A DNA stretch of 64,000 bases from JAIBDK01 sp965261915 (GCA_965261915.1 CBDHDW010000013.1:2852001-2916000), one strand, 5' to 3'. Positions 53,548 to 62,007 are shown, counted from the first letter of the stretch. Notes: a model not told the origin generated them from the letters alone. Numbers and translations are program-made.

Positions 53548-54413
53548 TGGATCTGCGTTCTAAGCTGTATTTAGCTATTCGAGATCAGAAGACTTTACCG
53601 TGGCTCCCTGAATTTACTGAAGATTTAGCAAATTCTGCGTGGCGGACTTTGTTTGCTAACAGTGGGTTTGCGCGACAAAACTATTCAACCTCAAGAATAA
53701 TTGGAAAAGACATATATACAGAACGCAATATATTAGGAGCATTAGTTTTTGATGATTTTAAAGGTGAGCTGATTCTAGAAAAATTGGCTGGTAATATTGA
53801 GACTGAATTTGGAGTATTAGGCCTTTGTTTTCCCCAGACAGACCAATGCGAAATAGAATATCAGTTATCGGAATTGAATCTCGCCTTTGATATAATTTCT
53901 GAAATTCCCTCGCTTTATATAACCGTGCTAACCTTAGTTAGAAGCATCCATATATTAAAAGCAGAGAATGATCAGCATGATGTGAGTTTTAGTGACCCAG
54001 AGATCCCATTTTCGATATTTATATCGATGTCCTCTGTTCACGAAACTAATTCATCAATTAGATTAGCAGAAGCGATAATTCATGAAGCAATGCATTTGCA
54101 GTTAACATTAATAGAAACCTTTTCTCCACTTATTTTGGAAGATAATAAAAAACTATTCTCTCCATGGAAAAATGAAGATCGAAGGCCATCGGGTATTTTT
54201 CATGCACTTTATGTTTTTTCGGTGATTTATACTTCACTTCCACTATTAAATACATTAGATAAACAGTTTGTCGCACGGCGTAGATTAGAAATTAAAAAGC
54301 AAATATTAGAAATTTATTCTTTTCGTTTTACCCAAGGTTTTACATCATTTGGTCAAGCTTTCAAAGATAATCTATTTGCATGTTTTGATGACGCAATGCC
54401 CCTGGAAAGTTAG
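53547..54413 (+). CDS. HExxH-type putative 2-oxoglutarate-dependent peptide beta-hydroxylase
   Basis: A 288-residue protein starting at a GTG that overlaps the previous stop by one base. The metal motif is H179-E-A-M-H183 in IRLAEAIIHEAMHLQLTLIE. A second conserved cluster follows at SPWKNEDRRPSGIFHALYVF, where H219 probably completes the iron site. This HExxH ... PW ... RP-x-G-x-x-H layout is that of the RiPP-associated HExxH family (mod_HExxH), found beside or fused to FxsB-type radical SAM enzymes. Some members are reported to be 2-oxoglutarate-dependent beta-hydroxylases rather than peptidases. The N-terminal 160 residues have no recognised motif. The activity assigned here is inference from the family. 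Confidence 0.8.
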   Translation: MDLRSKLYLAIRDQKTLPWLPEFTEDLANSAWRTLFANSGFARQNYSTSRIIGKDIYTERNILGALVFDDFKGELILEKLAGNIETEFGVLGLCFPQTDQCEIEYQLSELNLAFDIISEIPSLYITVLTLVRSIHILKAENDQHDVSFSDPEIPFSIFISMSSVHETNSSIRLAEAIIHEAMHLQLTLIETFSPLILEDNKKLFSPWKNEDRRPSGIFHALYVFSVIYTSLPLLNTLDKQFVARRRLEIKKQILEIYSFRFTQGFTSFGQAFKDNLFACFDDAMPLES

Positions 54414-54438
54414 ATCGATGTTTAATGTTAGTAAAATA

Positions 54439-55194
54439 TTATTCGTTTTTAAGTAAGTTTATTGCCATAGAGCTGTATTCTGCATCTGGACGAATAGAAC
54501 TACTCAGATATTCTCGAATATTTTCAGCTGCCTGGTTATGGGGGTCTCTAAGTTCTAATTCTCCAAGCGCATCTTTAAGACATTTGAGGCGCTTAAACAC
54601 AGTCATCCTTGATTCGCGAAACTGAGAATGTCGCAGATTTAGGAGGGCTATAGTTTTTTTACCACGATCAGTTCTTCCGACAGGCTCATCTCGATGAAAT
54701 TCTATATGCTCACGCGGATCTTCCTGCGATGGATCTATTAGTACTGGCTGTTCAAGGGAATAATCATCATTATGATTACGAGCACGATCAGCTTCCTTTA
54801 AGAGTGGGAAAAGGTCTTTTTTGTGGCTTCTATTGATCAGCTCTTTACACAGAAAAAGGTTATCCCATGAATACGCGAGCCAATAATATCCAGGATAATG
54901 TTTTTTATTTGAGTTTTCTACTCCAATCCTGCCTTTTGGCCTGAAATGTTCGACATCGCCATAATCACCAGTAAATTTGGCTTCGCTAAAACAACACTTA
55001 TTATGTTGCAGTTTTCGAAGCCTATTTTTAACTCTCTGTGATGAATAAATTCCGGCATTAAACTTTACCCCTCCTTCCTTATTAAAGCTTGCAGGGTTCA
55101 GATCAAAATCGGCACATAGCTTATCTGTTGCCTCCCTCCCCCTGCCAGTTGAGAGCACGCCTGGAATAACAGAGCCTTTGTCTATACGGATCAT
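54439..55194 (-). CDS. ptuB: PtuB-like HNH endonuclease of a Septu-type defence system
   Basis: A 251-residue protein. The nuclease motif lies at HNKCCFSEAKFTGDYGDVEH and FRPKGRIG, the C-x-x-x-E...D-VEHFRPK form of HNH nucleases in Septu PtuB proteins. It is followed by YPGYYWLAYSWDNLFLCKEL, where the second metal-contact Asn/Cys lies, then DLFPLLKEADRARN, typical of the family. Septu pairs this nuclease with an ABC-type ATPase; phage infection triggers nucleic-acid cleavage. Here ptuA lies directly upstream and overlaps by four bases. It is convergent with the RiPP operon (25 bp between stops). Confidence 0.82.
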   Translation of the reverse strand: MIRIDKGSVIPGVLSTGRGREATDKLCADFDLNPASFNKEGGVKFNAGIYSSQRVKNRLRKLQHNKCCFSEAKFTGDYGDVEHFRPKGRIGVENSNKKHYPGYYWLAYSWDNLFLCKELINRSHKKDLFPLLKEADRARNHNDDYSLEQPVLIDPSQEDPREHIEFHRDEPVGRTDRGKKTIALLNLRHSQFRESRMTVFKRLKCLKDALGELELRDPHNQAAENIREYLSSSIRPDAEYSSMAINLLKNE

Positions 55195-56573
55195 TTTCGG
55201 CTGCCATCTATTACTTGTTGGTAAGCCGCCTTGAGTAAACTCATCTCCTTTTCATCCTCGATTAATTCACGAGTTGGCAACTCTGACAATTCCTCATCTA
55301 ATTCTTCTAATTTTCTCCAATTTTTTTTAGTTTTCTTTTGTTTGTCTAAAATACGTCTTCTTTCATTAATCAGTGCTTCAATTTCTCTGCTGCGAGCACT
55401 GGTTATACCAAACAAGTCACTTGTAAGAATTTGATCTACTCGCCATCCTTTATTTAAATATTGATTATTAATTATATGAACTTCATCATTATCATTATCA
55501 AGTTTTAATACGGCAATATTCTCTTCCTCGGATGATTGTGCCATTAACGGGCTGTGTGCCGTACAAATAAACTGGGTGTTAGGAAAGTGCGAAGTTAATT
55601 GTTTTCGTATATCCCGCTGCCATTTTGGGTGTAAATGTAAATCTATTTCATCAATAATAACAACCGCAGCTTCCTCTAAAGGCGCATCGCTTTCAGGAAA
55701 TTTCTCTAACATTCTAATGGCCAGGTCAACAGCCCACGCGAGCATCGTGGTGTAGCCCATACTAAGTGATGATAATGCCACAGTGCCTGTAGGCATTTTA
55801 ATTTTCACACTTCCCCTTTCATTAAAGTTTGTAATTGTTGAAGGCCCCATAATTTCAACGCACTCTTCGTTTTCCACGGTGGGCAAGAGAGCAACAAGGA
55901 GTGCTTTTACTTTAATAAGATCTTCTTTTGCTCTTGGCAATTTTTTTAGTTGCTTATAGTCAAGGTTCGATAGAATTTCTTCAGCATCATACAATTCGCC
56001 TGTTTCCGAAAATAGATTTGAAACAGAATCCCTAAGACGTGATTGATCACTATTATTCCTAACCATATGCCGGGATGCACTATAAGCAAAAACATTTGGA
56101 GCATTAAATTCTTTCAGGTATCCAACTATATTCTTTGAATCAGTAAGCTTGCCATTCTCGCTTGTAGCTTTTATCTCATAACTTAATTTATTTCGACTTT
56201 TCGGAAAACCTGTATTTAATTTCTCACCGTTACAAAGCTCAATTTTAACGAAAAGGGCTTCATTTTTCCCCGCACGTAAGAGCCGCTCATATTCATCGTT
56301 ATCTTCAAAGCTATCTATTGTGGCTTTAATTGCGATCTTGCCTTTTTTTTGCTTCTCTGGTATAGGGGCTTCTGTTGGTCGCATTAATGCTAGAAGTTGA
56401 AGTAAAGTGGTTTTTCCCACGCCATTGTCACCAAGTATCAAAGTCCACCGCGCAGGCGCACCGTCACCATTCGACAAATCTAATGTCTGTTTCGAGCCAA
56501 AGCATTTAACATTTTCAAGGGTAAGCGACAAAAAATACATCGGCAATTTATCTTCTTTTTTCTTTTTAGTCAT
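55191..56573 (-). CDS. ptuA: PtuA-like AAA/ABC-type ATPase of a Septu-type defence system
   Basis: A 460-residue ATPase. The start chosen is the ATG at 56573 (MTKKKKEDKLPMYFLSLTLE), since family members begin close to the first strand; 56675 would add 34 residues. Motifs: Walker A WTLILGDNGVGKTTLLQLLA near residue 58, SSLSMGYTTMLAWAVDLAIR (signature-like helix), and Walker B AAVVIIDEIDLHLHPKWQRD with the catalytic Glu. The His switch region QFICTAHSPLMAQSSEEENI follows. The C-terminal coiled coil is lysine/glutamate rich. It regulates the PtuB nuclease. Both genes are AT-rich, matching the adjacent peptide operon. Confidence 0.83.
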   Translation of the reverse strand: MTKKKKEDKLPMYFLSLTLENVKCFGSKQTLDLSNGDGAPARWTLILGDNGVGKTTLLQLLALMRPTEAPIPEKQKKGKIAIKATIDSFEDNDEYERLLRAGKNEALFVKIELCNGEKLNTGFPKSRNKLSYEIKATSENGKLTDSKNIVGYLKEFNAPNVFAYSASRHMVRNNSDQSRLRDSVSNLFSETGELYDAEEILSNLDYKQLKKLPRAKEDLIKVKALLVALLPTVENEECVEIMGPSTITNFNERGSVKIKMPTGTVALSSLSMGYTTMLAWAVDLAIRMLEKFPESDAPLEEAAVVIIDEIDLHLHPKWQRDIRKQLTSHFPNTQFICTAHSPLMAQSSEEENIAVLKLDNDNDEVHIINNQYLNKGWRVDQILTSDLFGITSARSREIEALINERRRILDKQKKTKKNWRKLEELDEELSELPTRELIEDEKEMSLLKAAYQQVIDGSRK

Positions 56574-56849
56574 GGTGTCGTCCAAAATTTTAGAGTTATA
56601 ACCGAGTCTGGTGTTTAGGCGGTTGAAAAAAAGCGGCATATCTGGTTGATTGGCAATCATCACACAATCAAGCAACCAATACCAATAGGATACGCCACCA
56701 TAAATAAGAATAACATTATTGAATTTGAATATCGAGAAGCGAGTACAGGTCTGTTAGCCCAAAGCAGTAATGTCCCCTTTTTGATTTCTTCAGGAGCGGT
56801 GCGGCGGGCTCCCCGAGCGAGGTTTATAACTCAATATTTCAACACAAAA

Positions 56850-56874
56850 AAGCCCGGTTAAATTAACCGGGCTT
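56850..56874 (-). terminator. Rho-independent terminator (minus strand)
   Basis: AAGCCCGGTTAA and TTAACCGGGCTT form a near-perfect 11-12-bp stem. On the minus strand it is followed by a T tract (complement of cacaaaaaa). It would end a leftward transcript arriving from about 57100, where the only frame (56790-57101) is not recognisable, so a small RNA or remnant is possible. It insulates ptuA from upstream transcription. The rest of 56574-57133 shows nothing else. Confidence 0.7.
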
Positions 56875-57133
56875 AAATCCAGATTGTTTTGTTTGAATAA
56901 CATTGCGGCTTCCTTAGCATATGTCTTCCCTGACTTTTCCTTCCTGGAGGGTAATGTTGTCTTTACAAAACAATTCCCATTTACTCCTGTATTGGGAGCG
57001 ATCCATGGCAACCGGAATTCAGGAATACGGTCCTTGCGCATCCTTAAAATCAGACTGGATGCTGTTATATTCTCACACTCGATTTTATTTATCTGTGACA
57101 TATTTCACACTCGACGAAATTAGTTTTATTCTG

Positions 57134-57304
57134 ATGTTAATACGTTGTTACGAACACCCGGACAGAGAGGCCGTTATCGCTTTGTGGGGAGAATGTAATT
57201 TATCAAAGCCATGGAATGGGCCTGGAAAAGATATCGCCCGGAAGCTGGAGGTGAATCCAGGTCGTTTTCAAAATCACCTTGGGAGCCGCACATTTTCCCT
57301 GTAA
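57134..57304 (+). pseudogene. N-terminal fragment of a GNAT acetyltransferase (YpeA-like)
   Basis: The frame reads MLIRCYEHPDREAVIALWGE, then CNLSKPWNGPGKDIARKLEV and NPGRFQ. This matches the first beta-strand and helices of YpeA-type acetyltransferases (D-x-x-AVI-x-LW-x-x-C-x-L-x-x-PWN-x-P-x-x-DI-x-RKL). The acetyl-CoA-binding core is missing because homology stops near 57275, where the antisense of a zinc alcohol dehydrogenase begins. Only 45 or so genuine residues remain. Confidence 0.65.
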
Positions 57305-57679
57305 TATTGCACAAAGGCATTGGCTCCGTCGTCGAGTCCGCGAGTTTGCGCCCATTCCAGATTCCCCAGTGAACCGCTATACAATTTATCCAGAGTCACT
57401 CGCAAATCCAAAGGAGAACAGGTATAGCAACCAATAAAAGTGATTTCCTGTGATGTTAATCTGCGTGCGCCCAATTCGCCCTCATTATCCATTAAGCCTA
57501 TATGAACTATTACCGCCCCGGGCTTTGCGCAAGCTATGCAGGTTTGTCGGGTTGCCGCATTCCCTACAGCATCAAATACCAGATCATATTGAAATAACCG
57601 CATCTTCCGGATTTGGAACCGGTTCGGGTTCATCGCGAAAAGTCATTTCTGCATTGGCGGTATAGACAAGTGCTTTCAT
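57274..57679 (-). pseudogene. Zinc-type alcohol dehydrogenase, internally deleted
   Basis: From the ATG at 57679: MKALVYTANAEMTFRDEPEP, then VPNPEDAVISI, the start of an MDR-family dehydrogenase. A stop follows within four bases. In another frame the C-terminal part continues QYDLVFDAVGNAATRQTCIA, CAKPGAVIVHIGLMDNEGEL and SPLDLRVTLDKLYSGSLGNL. Roughly 200 central residues, including zinc ligands and the GxGxxG loop, are missing. As the last gene of the hisD-like/SDR run it may once have interconverted alcohol isomers with its neighbours. It no longer encodes an enzyme. Confidence 0.72.
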
Positions 57680-57709
57680 ATTTGAGTGTCCTGGAAATTC
57701 AATAACGAA

Positions 57710-58489
57710 TCATTTTGCGGTAAATCCACCGTCGATGTGCAAGGTCTGTCCGGTGATATAGGACGATGCGTCGGAGGCAAAGAATACGGTTATGCCAAAC
57801 AGGTCGTCCAGCTCACCATTTCGACCGATAGCAGTTTGATTGGCTGCCCGGTCGCTGGTGTCCGGGTTGCCAAATAGCGGTGCGGTTAGCGCGGTTGGAA
57901 AAAATCCCGGCGCAATCGCATTGCACGTAATACCGTGCTTCGACCATGTTTCAGCCATCGCTCGGGTGAGTTGGCATATTCCGCCCTTGGATGCGCCGTA
58001 TGCCAAGCCATCTGGAAACGCTCGCGAAGATTGTAACGAGGCGATATTTATAATACGCCCAAAATGACGTTCCTGCATTTGCGGTACGAACTCCCGGCTG
58101 AAGAAAAAAGGAAATGCCAGATTCAGATTGAGCGTTTGGTTCCAGCCTTGTACTGTGATTTCCGCAGCAGGCTGTCGCAGATTAACCCCCGCTGCGTTGA
58201 CAACACCGTCAACTTTTCCAAACCGGGAAATACACTTGTCGGCTATTTCCCGAGCCTTTTCCATTTCGGATAAATCCGCTGCAACATATCTCGCAGTGCC
58301 TTTAGCAGAAGCTATTTCATCTACAAGTTCTGCAAGCTGCTGTTCTCTTCGCGCAACCGCAATCACGGCAGATCCGGCAGAAGCAAGATAACCGCAGATT
58401 GCTCTGCCAATACCGGAGCTCGCGCCGGTTACAACAAAGGTTTTACCCTTGAGTGAAAAATCTTCCAGTGACGGAGTTTTACTAACCAC
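57710..58489 (-). CDS. Short-chain dehydrogenase/reductase (HpsO-like candidate)
   Basis: A 259-residue classical SDR. The cofactor loop is TGASSGIGRAICGYLASAGS, then VNAAGVNLRQPAAEI, the catalytic Ser in INIASLQSSRAFPDG, the Tyr/Lys pair in LAYGASKGGICQLTRAMAET, and ITGQTLHIDGGFTAK at the end. It is nine bases downstream of a HisD-family dehydrogenase gene and upstream of a broken zinc alcohol dehydrogenase. That combination of dehydrogenases with a TRAP transporter is seen in dihydroxypropanesulfonate catabolic clusters. The assignment to that pathway is inference. Confidence 0.82.
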   Translation of the reverse strand: MVSKTPSLEDFSLKGKTFVVTGASSGIGRAICGYLASAGSAVIAVARREQQLAELVDEIASAKGTARYVAADLSEMEKAREIADKCISRFGKVDGVVNAAGVNLRQPAAEITVQGWNQTLNLNLAFPFFFSREFVPQMQERHFGRIINIASLQSSRAFPDGLAYGASKGGICQLTRAMAETWSKHGITCNAIAPGFFPTALTAPLFGNPDTSDRAANQTAIGRNGELDDLFGITVFFASDASSYITGQTLHIDGGFTAK

Positions 58490-58498
58490 GGCTAAAAA

Positions 58499-59806
58499 CT
58501 ACCCTTCAATCCCCAGATCAAATTCCTCTCCCGGGAAATATTTATAGAGTCGATCATCGCCGCTTCTGGCATGGCCTTCCATGCCTTCGGATCGGGAAAT
58601 TCGGGCAGTTACCGCGCCAACATCACGATTCGATTCCGCTGTCATTCTTTGGTAAGTCAGAACCTTGATGAACTTGCTGACACTGAGTCCGCCAGTGTAA
58701 CGAGCCGCGCCTTTGGTCGGCAGTATATGGTTCGTACCCGAGCATTTGTCGCCATAGGAAACAGTGGTTTCCTCACCTAAAAACAGGGACCCATAATTAC
58801 TGAGATTATCAAGCCACCAGTCGATATCTTCGCATTGGACTTCGAGGTGTTCAGCCGCGTATTGATCGCTGACTTTAACGGCTTCTTCGCGACTATCAAC
58901 GAGTACGACTTCACCATAATCGCGCCATGCTGCGTCTGCAGTAGAACGGTTAGGTTCAGCCAATCGTTCAATGTACTTTGGCATTAGAGCGATCGATTTT
59001 TCGGCGACTTCCCGGTCAAGGCTGATGAGCCACGCAGGAGAATCCAGACCATGTTCGGCCTGACTGGCAAGATCACAGGCAATGATTTCGGGGTCGGCTT
59101 TTTCATCGCTAATGATTAAAATTTCCGTTGGTCCCGCAAACATATCGATGCCAACACGCCCAAAAAGAATTCGCTTCGCTTCTGCGACAAACCGATTGCC
59201 GGGACCAACAAGAATATCCGCTGCATTACCCGTGAATAGTCCATAGGCCATGGCAGCAACGCCTTGAACGCCACCAAGGTGAAGTATGGTATCTGCTCCG
59301 GCGTAGTTTGCAGCATATAGAATCGCAGGGTGTACGCCTCTATCACCGTGGGTAGGGGAGCAGGCTATGACATTGTTTACGCCGGCAACTTTAGCTGTGG
59401 TGACGCTCATGATTGCCGATGCAATATGCGCGTAGCGTCCGCCAGGAATATAGCAGCCAGCGGTTTGCACAGGAATCAGTTTTTGCCCGCATACCAGACC
59501 AGGCGATAACGCTTTCTCAAATTCACTCATGCTCGCTAATTGTGCTTCAGCAAAATCTTTCACACGAGCGTGCGAAAATCGTATATCAGATTTTGTTTGC
59601 TCGGATAGCGAACGTGTTGCCTCTGCTATTTCTTCAGCCGTTACAACAACCTGCTTTTTCCAGCCGTCCAGTTTTTCGGCGAATTCCAGCGCTTTTGCTT
59701 CACCGCCGTCTTCTATTTCCTTAAGCATTTGTCGAACGATTTGGTTGGTGTCGTCTTGATCCGTTGTTGGAGATTTCTCCGCTTTTTTGATGAATTCTAC
59801 TGACAT
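58499..59806 (-). CDS. Histidinol dehydrogenase-family enzyme (sulfopropanediol 3-dehydrogenase candidate)
   Basis: A 435-residue HisD-family protein that oxidises a primary alcohol to an acid in two NAD-dependent steps. Landmarks: CGQKLIPVQTAGCYIPGGRY, VGVDMFAGPTEILIISDEKA-like GIDMFAGPTEILIISDEKAD, SQAEHGLDSPAWLISL (metal ligands), VKVSDQYAAEHLEVQCEDID and DKCSGTNHILPTKGAARYTG. No other his genes are nearby. Instead a TRAP operon, an SDR and a zinc ADH remnant flank it. This context favours a sulfonate or other diol (HpsN-type) role over histidine synthesis. A terminator separates it from the TRAP genes, so it needs its own promoter. Confidence 0.85.
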   Translation of the reverse strand: MSVEFIKKAEKSPTTDQDDTNQIVRQMLKEIEDGGEAKALEFAEKLDGWKKQVVVTAEEIAEATRSLSEQTKSDIRFSHARVKDFAEAQLASMSEFEKALSPGLVCGQKLIPVQTAGCYIPGGRYAHIASAIMSVTTAKVAGVNNVIACSPTHGDRGVHPAILYAANYAGADTILHLGGVQGVAAMAYGLFTGNAADILVGPGNRFVAEAKRILFGRVGIDMFAGPTEILIISDEKADPEIIACDLASQAEHGLDSPAWLISLDREVAEKSIALMPKYIERLAEPNRSTADAAWRDYGEVVLVDSREEAVKVSDQYAAEHLEVQCEDIDWWLDNLSNYGSLFLGEETTVSYGDKCSGTNHILPTKGAARYTGGLSVSKFIKVLTYQRMTAESNRDVGAVTARISRSEGMEGHARSGDDRLYKYFPGEEFDLGIEG

Positions 59807-59823
59807 AATTTAGTGAATAAAAA

Positions 59824-59847
59824 GCCACCCTGATTCCTCAGGGTGGC
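59824..59847 (-). terminator. Rho-independent terminator of the second TRAP operon
   Basis: GCCACCCTGA and TCAGGGTGGC form a perfect 10-bp stem with a TTCC loop. On the minus strand a T-rich tract follows (complement of gaataaaaa). It lies 20 bp past the dctM stop and before the HisD-family start. Confidence 0.88.
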
Positions 59848-59867
59848 AAATAAGTGACCGGGAAAGT

Positions 59868-61226
59868 CTATTTGGAAGCCGCGTCCAAATACTCCGGCAG
59901 CCAAAGTGCGATTTGAGGGAACATGATGATCAAAATCAATCCAATCACCTGGATAACCATGAATTGCATCATGCCGCCATATATATCTTTGAGGTCCCAT
60001 TCCGGTACCACGCCTTTCAAAAAGTACGCGGATAACGCCACCGGCGGCGATAGCCAGGCGGTTTGTAAATTCACTGCAACCAGTATTCCAAACCAAATAG
60101 GATTAAAACCAAGACTATCGACAAGCGGTAACAGGATAGGGATAATAATCAAAACAATGGGAACCCATTCTAATGGCCAGCCGAGCAGGAAAATCAAAAG
60201 CATGATCATCGCCAGAATCGCGTACGGCGACATATCCAGTGTAAGCAAATACTCTGTTAACATGGTTGGCGTGCCAAGTCGTGAAAATACAGCGCCGAAA
60301 AAATTCGAAGCAGCGACGAGCACCAGAATTAATGCAGAAATTTCCAGGGTTTTGATTAGTGCGTCTTTAAATCCCGGCCAGGTTAATTTCTGATAAGCGG
60401 ATGTAAGTAAAAAAGCCCCAAACGCTCCCATGCCGGCGGCTTCTGTTGGCGTTGCAAAACCGAACAGAATACTGCCGAGCGCAAAACCGACCAACGCAGC
60501 CGGCGGCACCAAACCGAGAAAGAATTCCTTGAAAACGTAGGCCATTGAATCCGGTTGCATATCCTCGGGCAATGGCGGGCCAAGGCTTGGGTTCAGCTGA
60601 CATCTCAGCAATGCATAACCTGTGTACATCAAGGCCAGCATAAATCCGGGAATAATAGCGGCAGCAAATAAATCAGTAACCGGAACTTCCAGAATGGGTC
60701 CCATAACGACCAACATAATACTGGGTGGAATCAGGATGCCCAATGTTCCGCCGGCGGTAATCGTACCTGCAGCCAGTTTTACATCATAACCGGAGGTATT
60801 CATGGTTTTTGCCGCCATGATACCGAGTATTGTTACGGATGCTCCGACAATTCCCGTTGCTGCTGCAAATATGGTTGAGACGAACAGTACTGCAATGTAG
60901 AGCGCACCTTTGGTTCGGGAGAGCGTTAATTGAACAGCTTTAAACAGTCTTTCCATTAACCCTGCTTGCTCCATGAGTATTCCCATGAAAATAAACAACG
61001 GTACGGCTGCCAGTGTTTGTTCGAGCATAACGTTGGAAAACTGAAACGTCATGAGGTAGAAAACCAATTGTCCAAAGCCCCAAAGGCCGAAACACATTCC
61101 CAGAAAGATTAGGGTAAAGGAAATAGGAAATCCAATGAAAATGGCAAACAACATACTGCCGATCATTATTATGCCGATGTACTCCGGCCGAAAATTGATG
61201 ATTGCATCTAACATTATTCTGGCCAC
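59868..61226 (-). CDS. dctM: TRAP transporter large permease subunit
   Basis: A 452-residue membrane permease. Family landmarks: IFIGFPISFTLIFLGMCFGL, VPLFIFMGILMEQAGLMERL (the classic FIFMGxLMExxG motif), AVLFVSTIFAAATGIVGASV, GTLGILIPPSIMLVVMGPIL, and near the end LQTAWLSPPVALSAYFLKGV. It pairs with the DctQ subunit encoded just upstream (13-bp overlap) in a sodium-coupled importer. The C-terminus ends WLPEYLDAASK before the terminator. It differs in sequence from the first DctM and belongs to the TRAP subgroup with a larger DctQ. Confidence 0.92.
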   Translation of the reverse strand: MARIMLDAIINFRPEYIGIIMIGSMLFAIFIGFPISFTLIFLGMCFGLWGFGQLVFYLMTFQFSNVMLEQTLAAVPLFIFMGILMEQAGLMERLFKAVQLTLSRTKGALYIAVLFVSTIFAAATGIVGASVTILGIMAAKTMNTSGYDVKLAAGTITAGGTLGILIPPSIMLVVMGPILEVPVTDLFAAAIIPGFMLALMYTGYALLRCQLNPSLGPPLPEDMQPDSMAYVFKEFFLGLVPPAALVGFALGSILFGFATPTEAAGMGAFGAFLLTSAYQKLTWPGFKDALIKTLEISALILVLVAASNFFGAVFSRLGTPTMLTEYLLTLDMSPYAILAMIMLLIFLLGWPLEWVPIVLIIIPILLPLVDSLGFNPIWFGILVAVNLQTAWLSPPVALSAYFLKGVVPEWDLKDIYGGMMQFMVIQVIGLILIIMFPQIALWLPEYLDAASK

Positions 61227-61828
61227 CTACCGCGAGTTACTGCATAAATACATTTAAAAAATTCGGAAACACCCTGGAGTAATAACAAAATAATACCGAC
61301 GGGAATGGCGCTTTTGATCGGGCCCATGTACGGCATCCACGCGGTGTCCATACCTTTTTCCCCAATGCTGATCGCGGCCCATGCGTAGTCAACAGACGTC
61401 CAAAGGAAAACCAATAAGCCGGGAAAGTAGAAAACCAAATAGAGTGTTCCGTCGATCCAGCCTTGAGTTTTGTGCGACCAGTTACGATATATAAAATCTG
61501 CGCGTATATGCACCCCCCTTAAAAGGGCATAGGCCGCGCCGAGCATAAACAACGCGCCGTATAACATACGACTGATGTCATAGGCCCACATCGTCGGTGC
61601 TATAAAAAACTTTCGCGCAATGACTTCATACACCATGGCAAGGCACATTGGTACCAGTAACCAGCAAACGACCTTACCCACCCAAATATTAAGTTTGTCT
61701 ACGATTCTGATTGTATTCGACATCCATCCAGGCATGTCATCGGGTAGATTATCCGGGTCGAGAGAGCGCCGCTCTGCGATTAACTCGTCGGCAATTTCCA
61801 GGTCATCTGGGTTGATATCTTCCGCCAT
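61214..61828 (-). CDS. dctQ: TRAP transporter small permease subunit
   Basis: A 204-residue protein from the ATG at 61828 (MAEDINPDDLEIADELIAER). The longer frame from 61873 would start inside the upstream hairpin and is rejected. A hydrophilic 40-residue N-terminus precedes four helices: KLNIWVGKVVCWLLVPMCLA, WAYDISRMLYGALFMLGAAY, GWIDGTLYLVFYFPGLLVFL and SAIPVGIILLLLQGVSEFFK. The conserved loop LLRGVHIRADFIYRNWSHKT matches DctQ. It overlaps dctM by 13 bp. Confidence 0.9.
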   Translation of the reverse strand: MAEDINPDDLEIADELIAERRSLDPDNLPDDMPGWMSNTIRIVDKLNIWVGKVVCWLLVPMCLAMVYEVIARKFFIAPTMWAYDISRMLYGALFMLGAAYALLRGVHIRADFIYRNWSHKTQGWIDGTLYLVFYFPGLLVFLWTSVDYAWAAISIGEKGMDTAWMPYMGPIKSAIPVGIILLLLQGVSEFFKCIYAVTRGRWPE

Positions 61829-61871
61829 AGTCGTTCTGTTTCTCTGGGGTTTGTCGGTTGATGCATGCTGC

Positions 61872-61910
61872 AATATAAAAAGCGGGCTTTTAAAGCCCGC
61901 TTTTTATATT
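61872..61910. terminator. Perfect 19-bp palindromic hairpin between dctP and dctQ
   Basis: AATATAAAAAGCGGGCTTT and its exact complement flank a single base at 61891. The GC-rich core and A/T-rich flanks make a terminator that would work on either strand. It lies about 100 nt after dctP, and partial read-through would set the binding protein above the permease. Confidence 0.85.
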
Positions 61911-61922
61911 TAACTGCTGGTT

Positions 61923-61956
61923 GAGACTCTTTGATACCGAAGTAACAAAGAGTCTC
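61923..61956. terminator. Second hairpin downstream of dctP
   Basis: GAGACTCTTTG at 61923-61933 pairs with CAAAGAGTCTC at 61946-61956: 11 bp, 12-nt loop. It precedes the palindrome in the leftward transcript and has no strong T run, so it is more likely an mRNA-stabilising stem. Confidence 0.6.
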
Positions 61957-62007
61957 GCACAGTTTTCAGCAGACAGTTATATCTACAAGAGTAAAATTAT
62001 ACTCCAG

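Noticed and set aside
54439..56573. Retron with Septu-like effectors
   Set aside because: The ATPase and HNH pair also occurs in some retrons, but no reverse transcriptase or msr/msd-like structure is seen nearby.
58499..59806. Histidine biosynthesis gene hisD
   Set aside because: The family is HisD, but no other his gene is near and the TRAP/SDR/ADH context favours a catabolic paralogue; left unnamed.
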